NCBI GenBank assembly: GCA_036850595.1
Contig: CM072168.1
Span: 16,297,982 to 16,361,981, forward strand
Source: Rhyacichthys aspro
Lineage: Eukaryota > Chordata > Actinopteri > Gobiiformes > Rhyacichthyidae
Direction of reading: 5' to 3'
Length of the DNA: 64,000 nt
Positions 37,771-50,600 of the stretch are shown here, in pieces; within the stretch, counting starts at the first letter, position 1; every line of letters begins with the position of its first letter. The notes below the pieces were generated by a model that ran no database searches, had not been told where the DNA came from, and was given only the letters and a program-made list of their open reading frames with translations. Position numbers and translations under genes: made by a program.

Positions 37771-39094
37771 AACATTGATGAGGGGATTTAGCTGGAGGAG
37801 ACTAGAGGACATGTTATCTTTAGCCATGCTATCAGCCCCATTAGCCTACAGGAGCACATGCTGCACTGGTCAGAAAGTAACTATTCTGTGTGCAACCTTG
37901 AAATTATGTCCTTTTATCTCACTTTGTGCAAAACCTCAAGCAACTCAGCACACCAATCCAATCCAGTGGTGTAATACAGAACTTTAGTTAGTTATTTTAG
38001 CATTACTAAATCATGAAATACTTCAGACAGATCGACAACAGCTTTGAGCCTTTCACTTAGTCATTCAGTTGCAGTGCACTAGCTCCAAAATATTCATGAG
38101 CTGTGACCTGCGAGCTCTTCTGATGTTCAAAACACAAGTACAAAATGCATGTAGGTGATCAAATCAGCCAGGAACATCAGTCATCAGATCAAAATGGATT
38201 CTGAGCGCACCACCACATGGCCACCTACAGCACAAGAGAAGATTACGGCCCCTGAGAAAGGCTGAGTGCTCTTGGACTGTTAAATTAACCACAGAGCGGT
38301 TCCATTCAGATGCTCATGCAGTTATCAGTCATTTCCTGTTCAAAATAAAAGATTGCTTTTGTTATATTTTTTTGTTTTTATATTCTAACATATTTTATAC
38401 GGTTTTAATGGCACACAGTATTGCTACAGCTAGCGCAGTGGTAGTCATCATAATGGGAGAGAAAGTGCAGTCAGACTTTTATTTCCTCCTTTGCTAAGAT
38501 ATCAGCATGTAGTGCTTTAGAAAATCTAACACTTCTGAATTTGCTGTGCCCTTTTTGAGTTAAAATAAAAAAAAATTAAAAAAATTACTTGGTGTTATTG
38601 CAGACACCTCCCACAATGTTCATTGGAAGTGCTATGCTCCTGGAGACCAACTGCACACACTTAACGAATGTGTTGAAGTTAAACATATTTACAAAAAACC
38701 CCAAAACAAAACAGCATGAATACAGTCCTGAGACCAGACCAGTTAGATGTGTCTGTTTTAATTGTAGATGTGATCTGACCCAGTGGTGCTTGTCCATCTC
38801 TGTGTACAGTTCTATATGTATCACATGATGGAGCTGTTGTCAGGCGTACAGTCTATATATAGTCAGTAAAGATGAGGTATTTTTCAAACACATTTTTCAG
38901 TGCACATGTCATTACAGTTTATGAAATGTCTATCTATGTGGCCCTTTTCCCTCTTCGATAATTGACATGGCTTTTCCATTATAGTAGTATATATATACAT
39001 AGAGTATATTATAGTACAGCCACACAACTCCACACGACCAAGGGCGGCCAGTAAGTTACAGATACACCTTAACATTTAGTAAATTTCAGTGCAT

Positions 39095-39266
39095 GTTTTA
39101 ATTTATGTTCTACCACTTGTCCTTTTATAAATCACTGGAGCCTAGTACTATGAGCATATCAGGGAACATTATTATTAGCGACATCTCGTAACAGACAACT
39201 ATTCACCCTCACATATATTCACAATGGACAATCACTAATTCATTTACACCTGCATGGCCACTACTA
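39095..39266 (-). mobile_element. Old SINE tail fragment (same family), inverted
   Basis: In plus orientation TGTTCTACCACTTGTCC, CACTGGAGCCTAGTACTATG, GACAACTATTCACCCTCACA, TTCACAATGGACAATCAC and TTTACACCTGCATGG match the reverse complement of the family's 3' half. Only this half is present and it is strongly diverged. Confidence 0.55.
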
Positions 39267-39929
39267 ACTATTCTGCTACTGCTATTATGCACCCAATTGT
39301 AAGAGAATATTTCTCATTTTCTGATGTTGTTCAAAGCCCCTTTCACCCACTGTGTCTAAAGCTTTTTCAAGTCAAGTTTGGATCCACGTTAAGCTGTTTT
39401 ACACACTCATATTTATATTGAACTGGATATTCAGTCCAGTTTGATTCCTATTGGGCAGAAATATTTTCAGTTTGGCAAATCTCTCATATGTCATATTTTA
39501 ACATCCCCAAACATCCCTGTGAGTTAAGACCACTCAGTAGATTGTAAGTAACTCTCACTGTGCATTCAAGCCTTGAGGTCTGGGAAATGCTGAATGTCCT
39601 ATTTACTTTTTCTAATCTAATGTTAATAAAAGAGCTTTAGATTGCTAACTCATTTTTTACCTCTAGGCTTGTTTTAATGTTTAATTACACTACATTAAAC
39701 TTCTTTCAGCTGATTTAGCTGATCTGCTTTATTGAAATACTTGTATTATTTATTAACAGTATTTTCATTGCTTCAGTAAATTCCATTACTAGTTTAATAG
39801 TTCTTGCTGTAATTCCTACTTATGATTTGTAATTGAATGATTTACCTTTCTATTAGAGGCCTCTACAAAAAGGCCAACTTACAATATGTGATCTAACAAC
39901 TTTCCCTCTCTTTCATATCTGCACTTCTG

Positions 39930-40330
39930 ATGAAGGTTATTGCTGTTATTATTCAGTATGCCTGCATCTGAATGAATGGCAAAATCGAGTGTATGTGATT
40001 GGTCTCCCATAGGCGCAGAATCCAGGCCGAGCTGAGAAATCCCTTGTGTTTCCCAACAGGGCCTGATTAAACAGCAAGCTCCAAACTTCACAAAATAACT
40101 TCAACAGTTTAACCTCAGAGGAAGCGTGCTGGTGATTAATTTTGCCCCCCTTTACAACATTATAATTGTTCACACCGGGGGGGAACTTAATCATACCAAA
40201 GGCCATAAACCCAAGACCCTGTTCAATTCAAAGTGATTACCATGCCTCAAGGAAAACTGGCCAATTATGTGTAATTGCCACATGCAGCATCAGTGGGTAT
40301 AATCTTCTGCAGTATAACAAGAGCTTTTTG
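39930..40330. other. CNE-like block O
   Basis: Dense in developmental-type strings: GGCCTGATTAAACAGC, GCTGGTGATTAATTTTGCCC, CCAATTATGTGTAATTGCCA (40261-40280; ATTA sites on both strands). No repeats and no plausible frame. Confidence 0.35.
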
Positions 40331-43019
40331 ACATGTAAGGATTTAATCTAAACAAAGTGACCTGCGTGTGTGATATTATTGGCACCACTGAGGCTGCTTA
40401 TGGGCTCTTGGTGAACGGCTGAATCATTGTTTTGGGTTTGCACTCCGTCAGATGTCAAGGCCAATGCTTTGGGTGACATTTTTGGTGGCTCACTTTTGGA
40501 AAAGATAGAGCATTGCTTCTCTTCTCTTCACTTCAATCAACAGCCCATCTGCTGGGGACAGTCATTACACAAGCCCTGGTTTGATTGCAGGAGGCAAAGT
40601 AAAGTTGAAAGTGATGGATTTGGTTTTGACAGCAAACAACAAGGATAGTTTTTGTTGTGCTCTTTTTGTGTTTTCAATAAAGACTAAAACCAACATGACT
40701 AAAGTTTTGGGGGACTTTGACGACCATTAACAGTTAGTTCCCAGACATCAGCTGTTAGCCACCTGTTGCTATGGAATATAAACAAAAACTCATTTCCAAA
40801 TAACTGGTTTGGACTCTCAGCGGTATAATGATATCTAAACAAAGTGAGATGTCCTGTTGAGGATTTTTAGTTGAAACTTGTCATTAGTTTTTTGCCATTT
40901 AGACAAAAGTGAGTAAAAAAACAACACTGACTCTTAGAGAAAAGGCGGAGGAAGAGGTGACCAGCAGCCACCAGGTGGAATCAAAATGTTTTTACTCTTG
41001 ACACTATGGTAACACAATGGTTGAATAAATGCACACGATATAAAGTGTTGTTTATAAGTATAGTATAAAATTATGTATTCTATTTGAGCAAAATATTTAT
41101 AGACAGTGATAATGGCAGGATCACATTGGTTTTATGCTAAACTCAGACAGACCTTGAAATGTATATAATTTTGCATGAGGCAAAGAGGTTTGGTTTTACT
41201 TTTAATAAAATAAAAGCAGACAGGTTGCTATATTGTTGTGGGCAGTGGCAGCTTTAGGTGAATTTAATACTTCTCTCTCAAGCATTGTTTGTACAGCTCT
41301 GCAGGTCACTTTTTGTATCATAAGGCAGTGTCTGAGTGATTCAAGTCTGTATGTGGCAATCACTTCAACCAGTCAGTGAGTGTGTGCTGTCAGATGGCTG
41401 TACACTCTGCTTCATGGCTTGTTGACAACACAAGCCTTTCATTTAAAACATGCAGTCAAAAAATGTACTATAAAAACAGTATGAACAACATTGAAAGATA
41501 TATTTGGTCAGTCTTTTAATGCACAGTGCTGCAGTCTGGCCTGATTAGCAACAGGTGAGTGTAAGTGAGCGTTGGATTCACAGGCACTGTTTGCATGTGG
41601 CTGTTTAGTCAAGTGTGAGGAAGTTGACGAGGCTCCAGCTGGATACTGTCGCAGGTGAAGGAGCTGTTAACATGGTGTGAATTCACACACTAGCGCCTTG
41701 TAAATAGATAATGACTAAATGCAGAGAGGGACGTGCAGTACATTTTTTTTACTCAAAATCACATTAAAGATGGAGCTCTGCAGTGGAGCCTTGTGCGCCA
41801 AAAGAGCTCTTTTAAAATACAACTCTTCAAGTACATCCACTTGTCCAGGGCCCTTGTTAAGAAATCTTTAGCTCTTAGGATTTCTGTGTGATTGGTTGTC
41901 AGTGCAATTTCAGTTTGAAAGGAGGGTTATGATGTCTGATTAAAAGCCTGTACAGTCTAGTACTGGCCTCAAAGACATTTTACACTTTTTTTTTTATTTC
42001 CATTTTCAGATTTTTTCTTATGGCACTTGTGCAAAGATCTTATTTTGTTCTGGTTTCCAAAGATACTGTTCAGTCTTGTTTTTGTAATCTTCTGTTCTGC
42101 ATTTTGTGGCTGAGACTTCAATTTGAAATACCTGCCTTATTTATTTTGTGAAAATGGAAGTGTCACCATTTCTTTCTCTTTAATGTTAGAAAAAGTCAGC
42201 TCATAAAAAGGAGGTCCACTGTGTTTGTTCCATTTTCTTCTTGCAATTTTATTTTGTTTAGAAATATTTATTTATTTTCTGTATGTGCATAATTTTGCTA
42301 ATGTTTTAGATAGTCATACCCCACTGCTTAAGGTAGGGTTGTATAATATTTAGTCGGCCATGCTTTCATAGTCAGAAGAACAAGTGAGTGACAGTTTTTA
42401 TGTTGTTCATCTGGAGTTTTTTTTCTCTCATAGTAAAACCTTTACACACATATTTTTTTTCTCAGAATCAAAATAATATATTTAGCTGTGCTTTAACTAG
42501 CAGTAGTTTTAATTGTGTGTTAATGATGTACATTTGACAAAGGATTATTTTTGTAATTTAATTTAAAAAGCAAGTTTCTGCACAAACAAGATGTTTTTAG
42601 AAAATTGATTGACTACTCCTGAATGGGTAGAAGGTATAAGTGAGTGACCCATTAGTCAGATGCACTAGGCGTAATGCTTAGTTCTTACTTAGAGACTGTT
42701 AAATTGAACTACTTCTTGCGTCTAAAGTGTCTAATTTGGTGTGTTAATTGCTTGCTCACATCATTGAACAAAAAATACAGCTGTTTTTATTCATATGTGT
42801 GGATTGTATGTTTTTGATAATGTTTCTTTTAAAATGTTCTGTTTCAGTGCAAATCTCAGCATGCTCTAAGTTATTTGGCTGTTTTAAAAATTCAATACTG
42901 GAGTTAATGTCTTAAATTTAATGTAATAAAAAATGTATGTAAGTTTTTGCATAATGATTGCTGATAATGGGCTGTTTTGTTGGGATATCAAGAATAAAGT
43001 TATTTCACAGTATCCTCCA
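40331..43019. other. AT-rich intergenic DNA
   Basis: Ordinary low-G+C sequence with T runs (41979-41995, 42415-42427). No gene, RNA or repeat family recognised. Confidence 0.55.
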
Positions 43020-43380
43020 TTTACCACAGCTAACCACTCTGCTTCATAATGCATTATGTTCACGAGAGGAGCCTGTCCAGACTTATTTGAGGATATACAT
43101 GATGAGGCCTTAGTGCAGTGCTGCTGACCTTGGGTCAAAGATGAATCGGACTCTAGCTCAGATCATTTCAACGCCGCTTTGCACAGTTCATCCCCAGACA
43201 GTCATTTGGACCGTTTTCAAAAGGCCTAGAGATGCCCGCGGTTAATTAAAAATGAACTTCCCATGATTAATTGACACTTTTGATAAGACGATCTTAACAG
43301 ACTTTCATTTATATGAGCTGAAGTCAGTGCTGTTCCTCTCACAAGAGCCAATAATGAGAGCAATCACAACTATAATATAT
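43020..43380. other. CNE-like block P
   Basis: CTTCATAATGCATTATGTTC, GACCTTGGGTCAAAGATG (nuclear-receptor-like half sites), CCCGCGGTTAATTAAAAATG (43236-43255) and CATGATTAATTGACACTTTT (43262-43281) occur within 360 bp. The most enhancer-like stretch in the window by eye. Confidence 0.37.
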
Positions 43381-43587
43381 AGGGATTATTACAATTTAAA
43401 GTTTTATCGAGCTTGATTATTCCAAGTTGATTTTTGGTGAAATGTATATGACTGAAGCTCTTTAAGCAACAATTACATAACAAGGTATTATTTGCCTCTA
43501 TGTTTTCCAAAGGCTTAAAAACATCCATTATATTGTACTTTGCCATGATAACTTACGGATTTATCTCTTCAATGACAATAAGATCAA

Positions 43588-43610
43588 TAAGAGGTCATAA
43601 GAGGTCATAA
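43588..43610. repeat. Short tandem duplication (ATAAGAGGTC x2)
   Basis: ATAAGAGGTC occurs twice in tandem and is followed by a third ATAA; a minor local duplication next to a CNE-like block. Confidence 0.85.
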
Positions 43611-44017
43611 ATCTTCTCATTTTTATTATTATTTTTTTTTACTATTTACATATTCAGCATATACCTCTGATTTTTCGTAATGTTTATAATGTTTTCTGCC
43701 TATACTTCACTGTACCACATCTTGAAACTGTTAAAGAATCATTGACATGCCATTGTTAACCTGTACTGCTGCTGATGGAGCCCTTTAATTTCAGGCTGAA
43801 GCACAAGGTTTTCAATTATCAGTGGACATCGAGGTTGGACAAGACCAATATTACGTTTATACATCTCACTGCTGCACACTTGGCCATAATTCTGACATCC
43901 AAAAGGTTCAAGATACAATAGCTTACTGCCTTATCACTGAGAACCTTGACTGGATTGATTGTCTCATTGATTACTCAAACAAACCATAGAAAATAGTAGA
44001 TAAAAAATACACACATT

Positions 44018-44298
44018 TACGATAGGGGTTCCAGAGTGGCTAGTGCTCCTGCCTCACAGCAAGAAAGTCGTGGGTTCGATTCCCGGGACATCAGCCTTTC
44101 TGTGAGGAATCTGCATGTCCTCCCTGTGCATTTATAGGTGAACTTAATTGATCTAAATTGCCCGAAGTGAATGAAAGTGATAGTAAATGGTTACCAGTGT
44201 CAGCCTAACTGGTGTACCCCGCCTAAGGCCCAAAGCTGCTGGGATAGGCTCCAGTCAACAGCGACCCCTAACACGACTAAGTAGAAGAAAATGTACAT
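44018..44298 (+). mobile_element. Diverged, shortened copy of the same tRNA-derived SINE
   Basis: The string AGTGGCTAGTGCTCCTGCC, then TCACAGCAAGAAAGTCGTGG and the B-box GGTTCGATTCCCGGG, is followed by CTTTCTGTGAGGAATCTGCA, TGTCCTCCCTGTGC, GGTGTACCCCGCC and GCTGGGATAGGCTCCAG. The middle of the family consensus (the TCTCTCC...CCGTCCAAAGACATG part) is deleted relative to the 11.7 kb copy. No clear target-site duplication was found. Confidence 0.8.
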
Positions 44299-44479
44299 GA
44301 AAAAGAAACATACAACACCCGTTATAACGTGTCTGGTGTGTTGAATACAAACTATGCCATCCTAGAATAAACCAGAAGGCTTTTGTAGCACGGAAATGGA
44401 AATGAGGGCTGCAGCATTTTATTCACTTACTACACCCTTAAGCTGCTCTTAGTGTCAGCATCAGTCAGTCATTCATGCA

Positions 44480-44830
44480 AAGTGCAGCATCACAAAATAT
44501 AAAGGGTCTGACTCAGTGACTGACACGAACCACCCGTAGCTCTCTGCCAAAGATTATCTGTATGCTACAAGTCATCTGTCAGACGTGTGTGTGTAAACAT
44601 GGCCACAGTCACAGTCCCAGTGGCTGTATATGCTTTTTAGATGAACACAAGGGAGTGCCCGACAGGTTGCGTGGCTATGTTATTGCTGCACTAAAGGACT
44701 GTGGCAGGTTCCAGTGGCTCATCCATCATGTGTGCCACGTTTCTGTCACGGGCAAGTTCATCATTTTCAGCAGCGTTAACAACAGCCGTAAAGCATGTCT
44801 GTGAGGATCAGAGCGCTGCTGATGGACAAA
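44480..44830. other. CNE-like block Q
   Basis: Repeat-free, moderately G+C-rich sequence with GTGACTGACACGAACCACC, CAAAGATTATCTGTATGC and GTGTGCCACGTTTCTGTCAC directly after the 44.0 kb SINE. Confidence 0.22.
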
Positions 44831-47800
44831 CAGTTTTGGTATGATAGCAAAGATAGCCTGGTTCCTTCATACTTTTGGAGCCTGAAAATCCACACATTTA
44901 TGGCTATGGTGCATCATTGCAACTGGAAACTGATTTCAAAATGGCTGCCAATGTATTCAAATAAAAGTGGTAAATGGGTCGAATTATCTAAAACCTACTT
45001 GTACTCTATTTTATTATATGCCACAGAAAACCATACCATTTGTGTTAAATCCCTGTAGCACAGCAAGGAGATCCATTTGCATCCTTTTAAACCTTTACTT
45101 TCCTAATTGATATCTGATGGATCTAACGCTGTAGGGCTTTTATTTCTTCTTGTTCTTTAGGTATCTACAGATAATGTTTAATTAAGACATAAAAAATGTA
45201 TGATGACAGCATTTTATTGTCATTCTGTGAACCATTTCACTCACTTTTATCACTGGGTTCTGTGTTTAGAAATCGAGGAGTTAGAAAGAATGGCTGCATT
45301 ATAATGAAATGCAGTGTCTTGTAATGTCATATTTGCCCTCAGGGATTGTCAGTTCTGATGTATTTATACCTAGCCACTATCCGGCCTAATCTATTTTTAA
45401 TGTGTCATCATATACTGTACGCGGAACATACTTCCTTGGACTTTACTGGCACATTTTTCTTGTGCTGTCTAAAAGCTTTCCAGATAAGTGGGCCGAGATT
45501 TATTTCACAGTCAACTCCAAGGCGGTAATGCACTTGTCCACTATGTGCCAGCTCTTGTCCAAAGAGTGCACTTATAGGTTTCCTTGTATCAAGCACGGGT
45601 TAAGTGATTAGAGGATTGATAGATGTAGTGTTGTGTACAGTTAGTTGTGATTACATTTAATCATTTCAATGTACAAAATTAATCAGAGGCACAAAAGCAA
45701 AGCCACAATCATATGCATATAATTCTAAATGTTGATTTTTTGGTTCCACAGTTTGCAATGATTGGAATAATTTAGGGAAGTGTTTTGGTCTTGGATTAAC
45801 TTGGAAAATCATGATGATTTTCCAAATTGACATTTCGTGTTTATCGTATTGCAAGATCACTGTGCACATTAACTTTTAATAGCTTACAGAGTTGTAAAAG
45901 AGGCAAATTGGAAATGACAGACCTCTGAATAACCCCCTCTCAAACGCAACATGTGGTGCGTTTTTGCTCTCCTGTGGATAAATATGTAAACTGGTACAAA
46001 CCAAAAATACCCCGCTGTGAAACTGATGCAAAGCTCCTGCAGCCATTTCATATTAATTTCTGTCTCTGCAGGTACTGTACTCCAACACTGATATGGTAAT
46101 GAGATTACTCTTGTCTGTTTTATTTGATGTTTAGAGTGTGATCAGTATCTGAATTTTGATCTTCATCGCTGTTGTACGCTGTTGTAGGAGCCTCCACACT
46201 GTGTTATTATCCCATTGTGTGCAGCCATTGATTCCACTTAATGAGCTGCCACATCAAAGCCAGTCATTCACGCGCTGATTTTGAACTACAATTCTCGAAT
46301 AAACATAAGAAACGGCTCAGTGGACCTGGGATTCAAATTGAAGAGACACACACTTTTGCAATCCAAAACAGAACATTTTCCAAAATAGATGGTTATTTAT
46401 TATACCCACTTTTCTCAGATTTTGTATTGCCTATTTACGTCCAAGCTCCGCCGCTAACTCCCACTGAACCTCGAGAGTGTTCTTCAGTGAAAAAAGAACA
46501 ACTGAGGACACTACACTGCACTCTACAAACATAAACAAGGTGTTAGTAGGTTTCAATTTGTTTATCAGGAAGCACAGAAACAATTATCCAATTGTGCGTT
46601 GTTTGTGTTTCAACAGTTTGTGTTTTCATGAAATATGGTTTGTATTAGAGATATATTTCCATCCTGAGGCTTTACTTCAGGAAAAAAAATGTTTATGGAG
46701 TAGATCTCAACCATGACTTCTTATGTGTATTGAAGGGCATTACCAGTGGCAGGGTTCACAGTGCCCGTACTGCTCTGGCATATATACTGCAGCATACGTA
46801 TAGGGGAAAAAACAAAAACAAAAAAAAGCCCCGTTCATTTCCTGAAAGAGTCGCATGTGAAAAAAAGAGCGTATTTCCCAGAACAGTGAATAAAGACTGG
46901 AACATTACCATAAAATGAATGTGTATACAGCTTGTTCTGACCTACTTTTCACGTTGACTTGGACCTTCATAATCTTATTACTGCCCCCTATGGGCTATCA
47001 CTCATTTCCACTTCTCCACTGTCAAATATTAACAGGGGTAACATGTGAATCTTCTGGAAGTGAACTGCAAGTATGAATAGTCAAAATCACTTCTGTTGTT
47101 GTGGATGTAATTCAATAATGAGGGTTTAGGATAATAAACATTTCACAATGCTTTCAGTAAAAACATCAAATGGTTTCTGATATGATACTGATTTGAAAGT
47201 ACTGTGGAGCCAGACAAGGACATGGTATAGAAAAAGGAACACCTTAGCTCATCTAAAAAGTGAGAAAGATTGATCACATGGTACAAAAATAGATATAAAC
47301 CTCATAAAGCTGTGACTGGGAGCCAACTCGGATATTGTTGAGTAAAAAGAGCAAAATATGTCCTTGTTTCAACCTCAGATATTTCTCCTTTGCAATGTAT
47401 TTTTTTCCCCAACCACTACCATTGTACCATCTTCCTTGCTTCTAGAGCTCCACTTTCTACCATCATTCTCACAAGTTGGAGTCATGACACATATTTAACT
47501 GTTTCAATGCTAAAAACATTTGGCAGTTCAGGTCCTACCACTTTTATCTACCGCTTCCTGTTGACAGGCAATCAATTTGGATTTGTATCCTAAGAGATTT
47601 CCAAAAATGATGCACACCATTACATCATGTGCGTTTCAATTGTCTTTGTACAAACTCTATAATGAATACATTATAAACATGAAGGTAAAAATAGTCTCTG
47701 GCAATAGAAGTCTTTAATTTAGCAGATCTACATTACAGACTTAAGTTAAGTGTTATCATGAAATTCTGTGTTTTTAGGCACTAGCGCTAATTGGCTTGAT

Positions 47801-48394
47801 GTTGCCAGACTGCACTTACCTGTCGGCAGAGGAGCACTACTGGGACGAAGTGTGGACTAACACGTAGAGAACTATCAGTGTAATCACTCTTTGAAAAAGC
47901 AGCTGAAGTGTAAAAAATGATGCCCACGAGGCCACCATCATGTGAGTGAGTAATGTAATGTGTTTTTAAACTGTTTTAAATTAGGAAAAGTGCAGCACAA
48001 ATATAACCATTGATGTGCAATAGCAGAATTAGATTTTCACAGCACATCTAGGAAGTAGTAGTAGAAACGATATTATATTTTGGGCTTTTTGAAAAATGTT
48101 ACTTTCTGGTAGTAGTTTTTTATTTGGGTGACTGTCAGTGTGTCTCTATCCTAAAAACGTCAGGGGAAAACTGCAAAAGCAGCCATTGTTTTGGGTACAA
48201 CAGCTGTAACAACTGTACAAATATCCTACCCTGCGATACATGCAATATATTGTATATTTTACTGGTTTATGCAAGGTTTGTAGTACACAGAAAATGCAAG
48301 TTAACAATAGTGTAAAAGTATCAAAATTACACTTGCTTTTTGTATATCTTTGAAAAATGAACACAGATAGGAGCCATTACTTCCACGTCCTGTT
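44831..48394. other. AT-rich intergenic DNA
   Basis: A 97-codon frame at 46241-46534 has no family features. The CTGCCCCCTATGGGC string near 46981 is a weak CTCF-like string. Nothing else supportable. Confidence 0.5.
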
Positions 48395-48620
48395 CCTACA
48401 ACTGTCCAGAGCAGACAAACTGAGCCCCAAGTGCATTCATGTTTTGTTTTACCTTGCCTGAAAGCTCACAGGACACTTATGAACTTGTGTTATTTATAAA
48501 TGTTTAAATTTCACATCTCTTATTTCCACTCAGTTTGTCCGCAGTCAAACTGAGTGCTCACAGGCTGTAGAAAGGAGAAGTGCATGATGCGACCTGTAAT
48601 TTCACCTCCGGAAGAAATAA
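48395..48620. repeat. Copy 3 of the unclassified repeat family (complex)
   Basis: GTCCAGAGCAGACAAACTGA (48404-48423) is followed by GTGCATTCATGTTTTG, then TTATTTCCACTCAGTTTGTC near 48520-48539, and immediately TCAAACTGAGTGCTCACAGG. CTCAGTTTG (48530-48538) and CAAACTGAG (48546-48554) form a perfect 9-bp inverted repeat around a 7-base loop, as if two copies abut. Confidence 0.5.
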
Positions 48621-49599
48621 CTTAATAAAAACAAACAAATGAATTAAATTAACTTAATCATTTCACCTTTTTCTGCAGAAGACTGGAAGAACTACCAAGA
48701 CATTTTTTTAGTGGTGTTCAAGGCAGCACTTTGTCCCATGAGAGCTGTATCTATGAACTTCAATGTGCACTTTTTTTCATTCTTTTTTGTCTTCTTTAAT
48801 ATTAACAGTAGGGTACACTGATGCCCCTGGGATAAGATTGATTTATTTTAACAGGAACCTAATTTCCAGAGTTATTGACACATAACATTATGATCCAGCC
48901 ACTTCATTCTACGGCAGTGCACACCGAGGATAGTCATATCCCTGCAAATTAACACCAGCCAAGCATATCTTCTGTGCACTCCACCCCTGATGCCCTTGAC
49001 AATTAAAAAGATTTTTACAAAGAATATTTTCAGGATGGAGGCTATGGAAGTTAGTTTAGTTGAAATTAGTGGTAATAAAAGAGGTATTTTGCACAGGAAT
49101 ACAGCAAGGCCAAACTAATTTCCAAACAAAATGTCAAAACGACCGTCAATGTTGTTGAAAAGTCCATCTAAACAGCAAATCCCAGACAAACAGATTAAAA
49201 TGTCAAGTGCCAGAAAAGAACATTGTCTCTGTACTTCAGTGTGTTACATGAACCCAAGTATCCCAGTAATGAGACTTCTACCAGTGATGACAATATTCAA
49301 GATCTCTGCATGAGCCAAGAGAACCCTTCTTACTCAAATCCCTGCACAAATGTTGCATTATCCCATATTTACTGAATAATGTACCAACCATGTCCATGCT
49401 ATTTAATGGTATAAGCATATATTCTAACATAGATGTTTTTTTTGTTTGTTTTGCCTAAGTGGAGTTGTGACTACCTTCAGATCATGACTAATCAGACATG
49501 ATAAAGGTTACATTTAAATACGACTAAAGGTTAAAAACTATTAGAAAATCAAACCCCTGGGAAGAGGTTCATTTGCCTTTCAACTGCTGTTTATCTCCT

Positions 49600-49830
49600 G
49601 TTTGAAGTCCCCAGTGCACTTTATTAAATGCCCATCTTCACTTCAGAGGACTCAGGCTGCAGCTGTGCTGGAGTCCTGCAGGTCAACACAAGGGCCATGA
49701 GTCCAGTGGACAGCACTGCTCTGTCGCAGAGAAACTGGCAGAATTGTGTCCTTTGAGATCATTTTGGCTCATTTCTGCAGCCTTAATAATTCATTATGTT
49801 AGGAGACTTTTGGCATGCATTAAACCAGAC
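49600..49830. other. CNE-like block R
   Basis: CAGGCTGCAGCTGTGCTGG, GCCTTAATAATTCATTATGT and TTTTGGCATGCATTAAACC in repeat-free sequence. Confidence 0.25.
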
Positions 49831-50299
49831 TTACATCATTTTCATATGTAGATAAAATAAGCCTTTTAGGAAGTACCTTAAACCACCAAGCAAACAATGT
49901 CTCCGTCTGTGATTTGTTCAAAATTCAAGGGGCGTATATGTAAAGGAATTACTGACATAACAATGCCAGTAAAGTGATTTATTTTTTTTCTAGTCTGATT
50001 TTTTTAGTCAAATTTCTTATGCCATGGTATTCCAACGCCATCAGTATCACATCCCACATCCCCTAAAGCCCTTTAAAGTACAGCCTCATGGTGTTTGTTA
50101 CCTCTAGATGTAACTGTAATGTGTCTTGCTATGGAATAAAGCCACATTTCGATAAACTCCAAGTAATTGTATGATTTTAATGTGTCATTGTCTTAATAGG
50201 TGATCAATTGTTACATACATGCACTATTCTACTTCCTCTTTCTAGGATGCTCTGTGGGACATGAGCAATGCCTCACAGTACTTTTCCATTTCACCATCA

Positions 50300-50600
50300 G
50301 AGGGGTTTAGGACATCTTCAGATAATTAGAGGAGCTGACTGTGGGATGGGGTGTGGGAGCTGCACTGCCAGGAGCCACAGAGCTACAGATGGTGAGCCAC
50401 ATCAGTGAGTGAAAGCTTCCTCCCCCCGGGCCCCTGCACCAGGCATCAGCTGTGAAGGGCCCAGAAGAGAGCGACACACAGAGTACAGTCGCCCCAAACA
50501 CACACACACACTCCCTGCAGGATTGTGTCCGGAATCACACTCAGACGAATGGATCTCAAACGGCTGCTCTGCCGACCACTCACGGCCAAAATACTGACAA
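50300..50600. other. CNE-like block S1
   Basis: A G+C-rich interval with CCACAGAGCTACAGATGG, TCCTCCCCCCGGGCCCC, a short CA run (50500-50511) and GTGTCCGGAATCACACTCAG. Frames of 60-70 codons on both strands are composition effects. Confidence 0.22.

Noticed and set aside
37960..37990. CAGTGGTGTAAT, resembling the start of a hAT-type MITE (also 55170)
   Set aside because: Similarity stops after about a dozen bases and no partner end was found.
48880..48915. CATAACATTATGATCC, resembling the Tc1-like end found at 58.48 kb
   Set aside because: Only about 15 bases match and flanking sequence does not continue the element; chance or a scrap too small to call.
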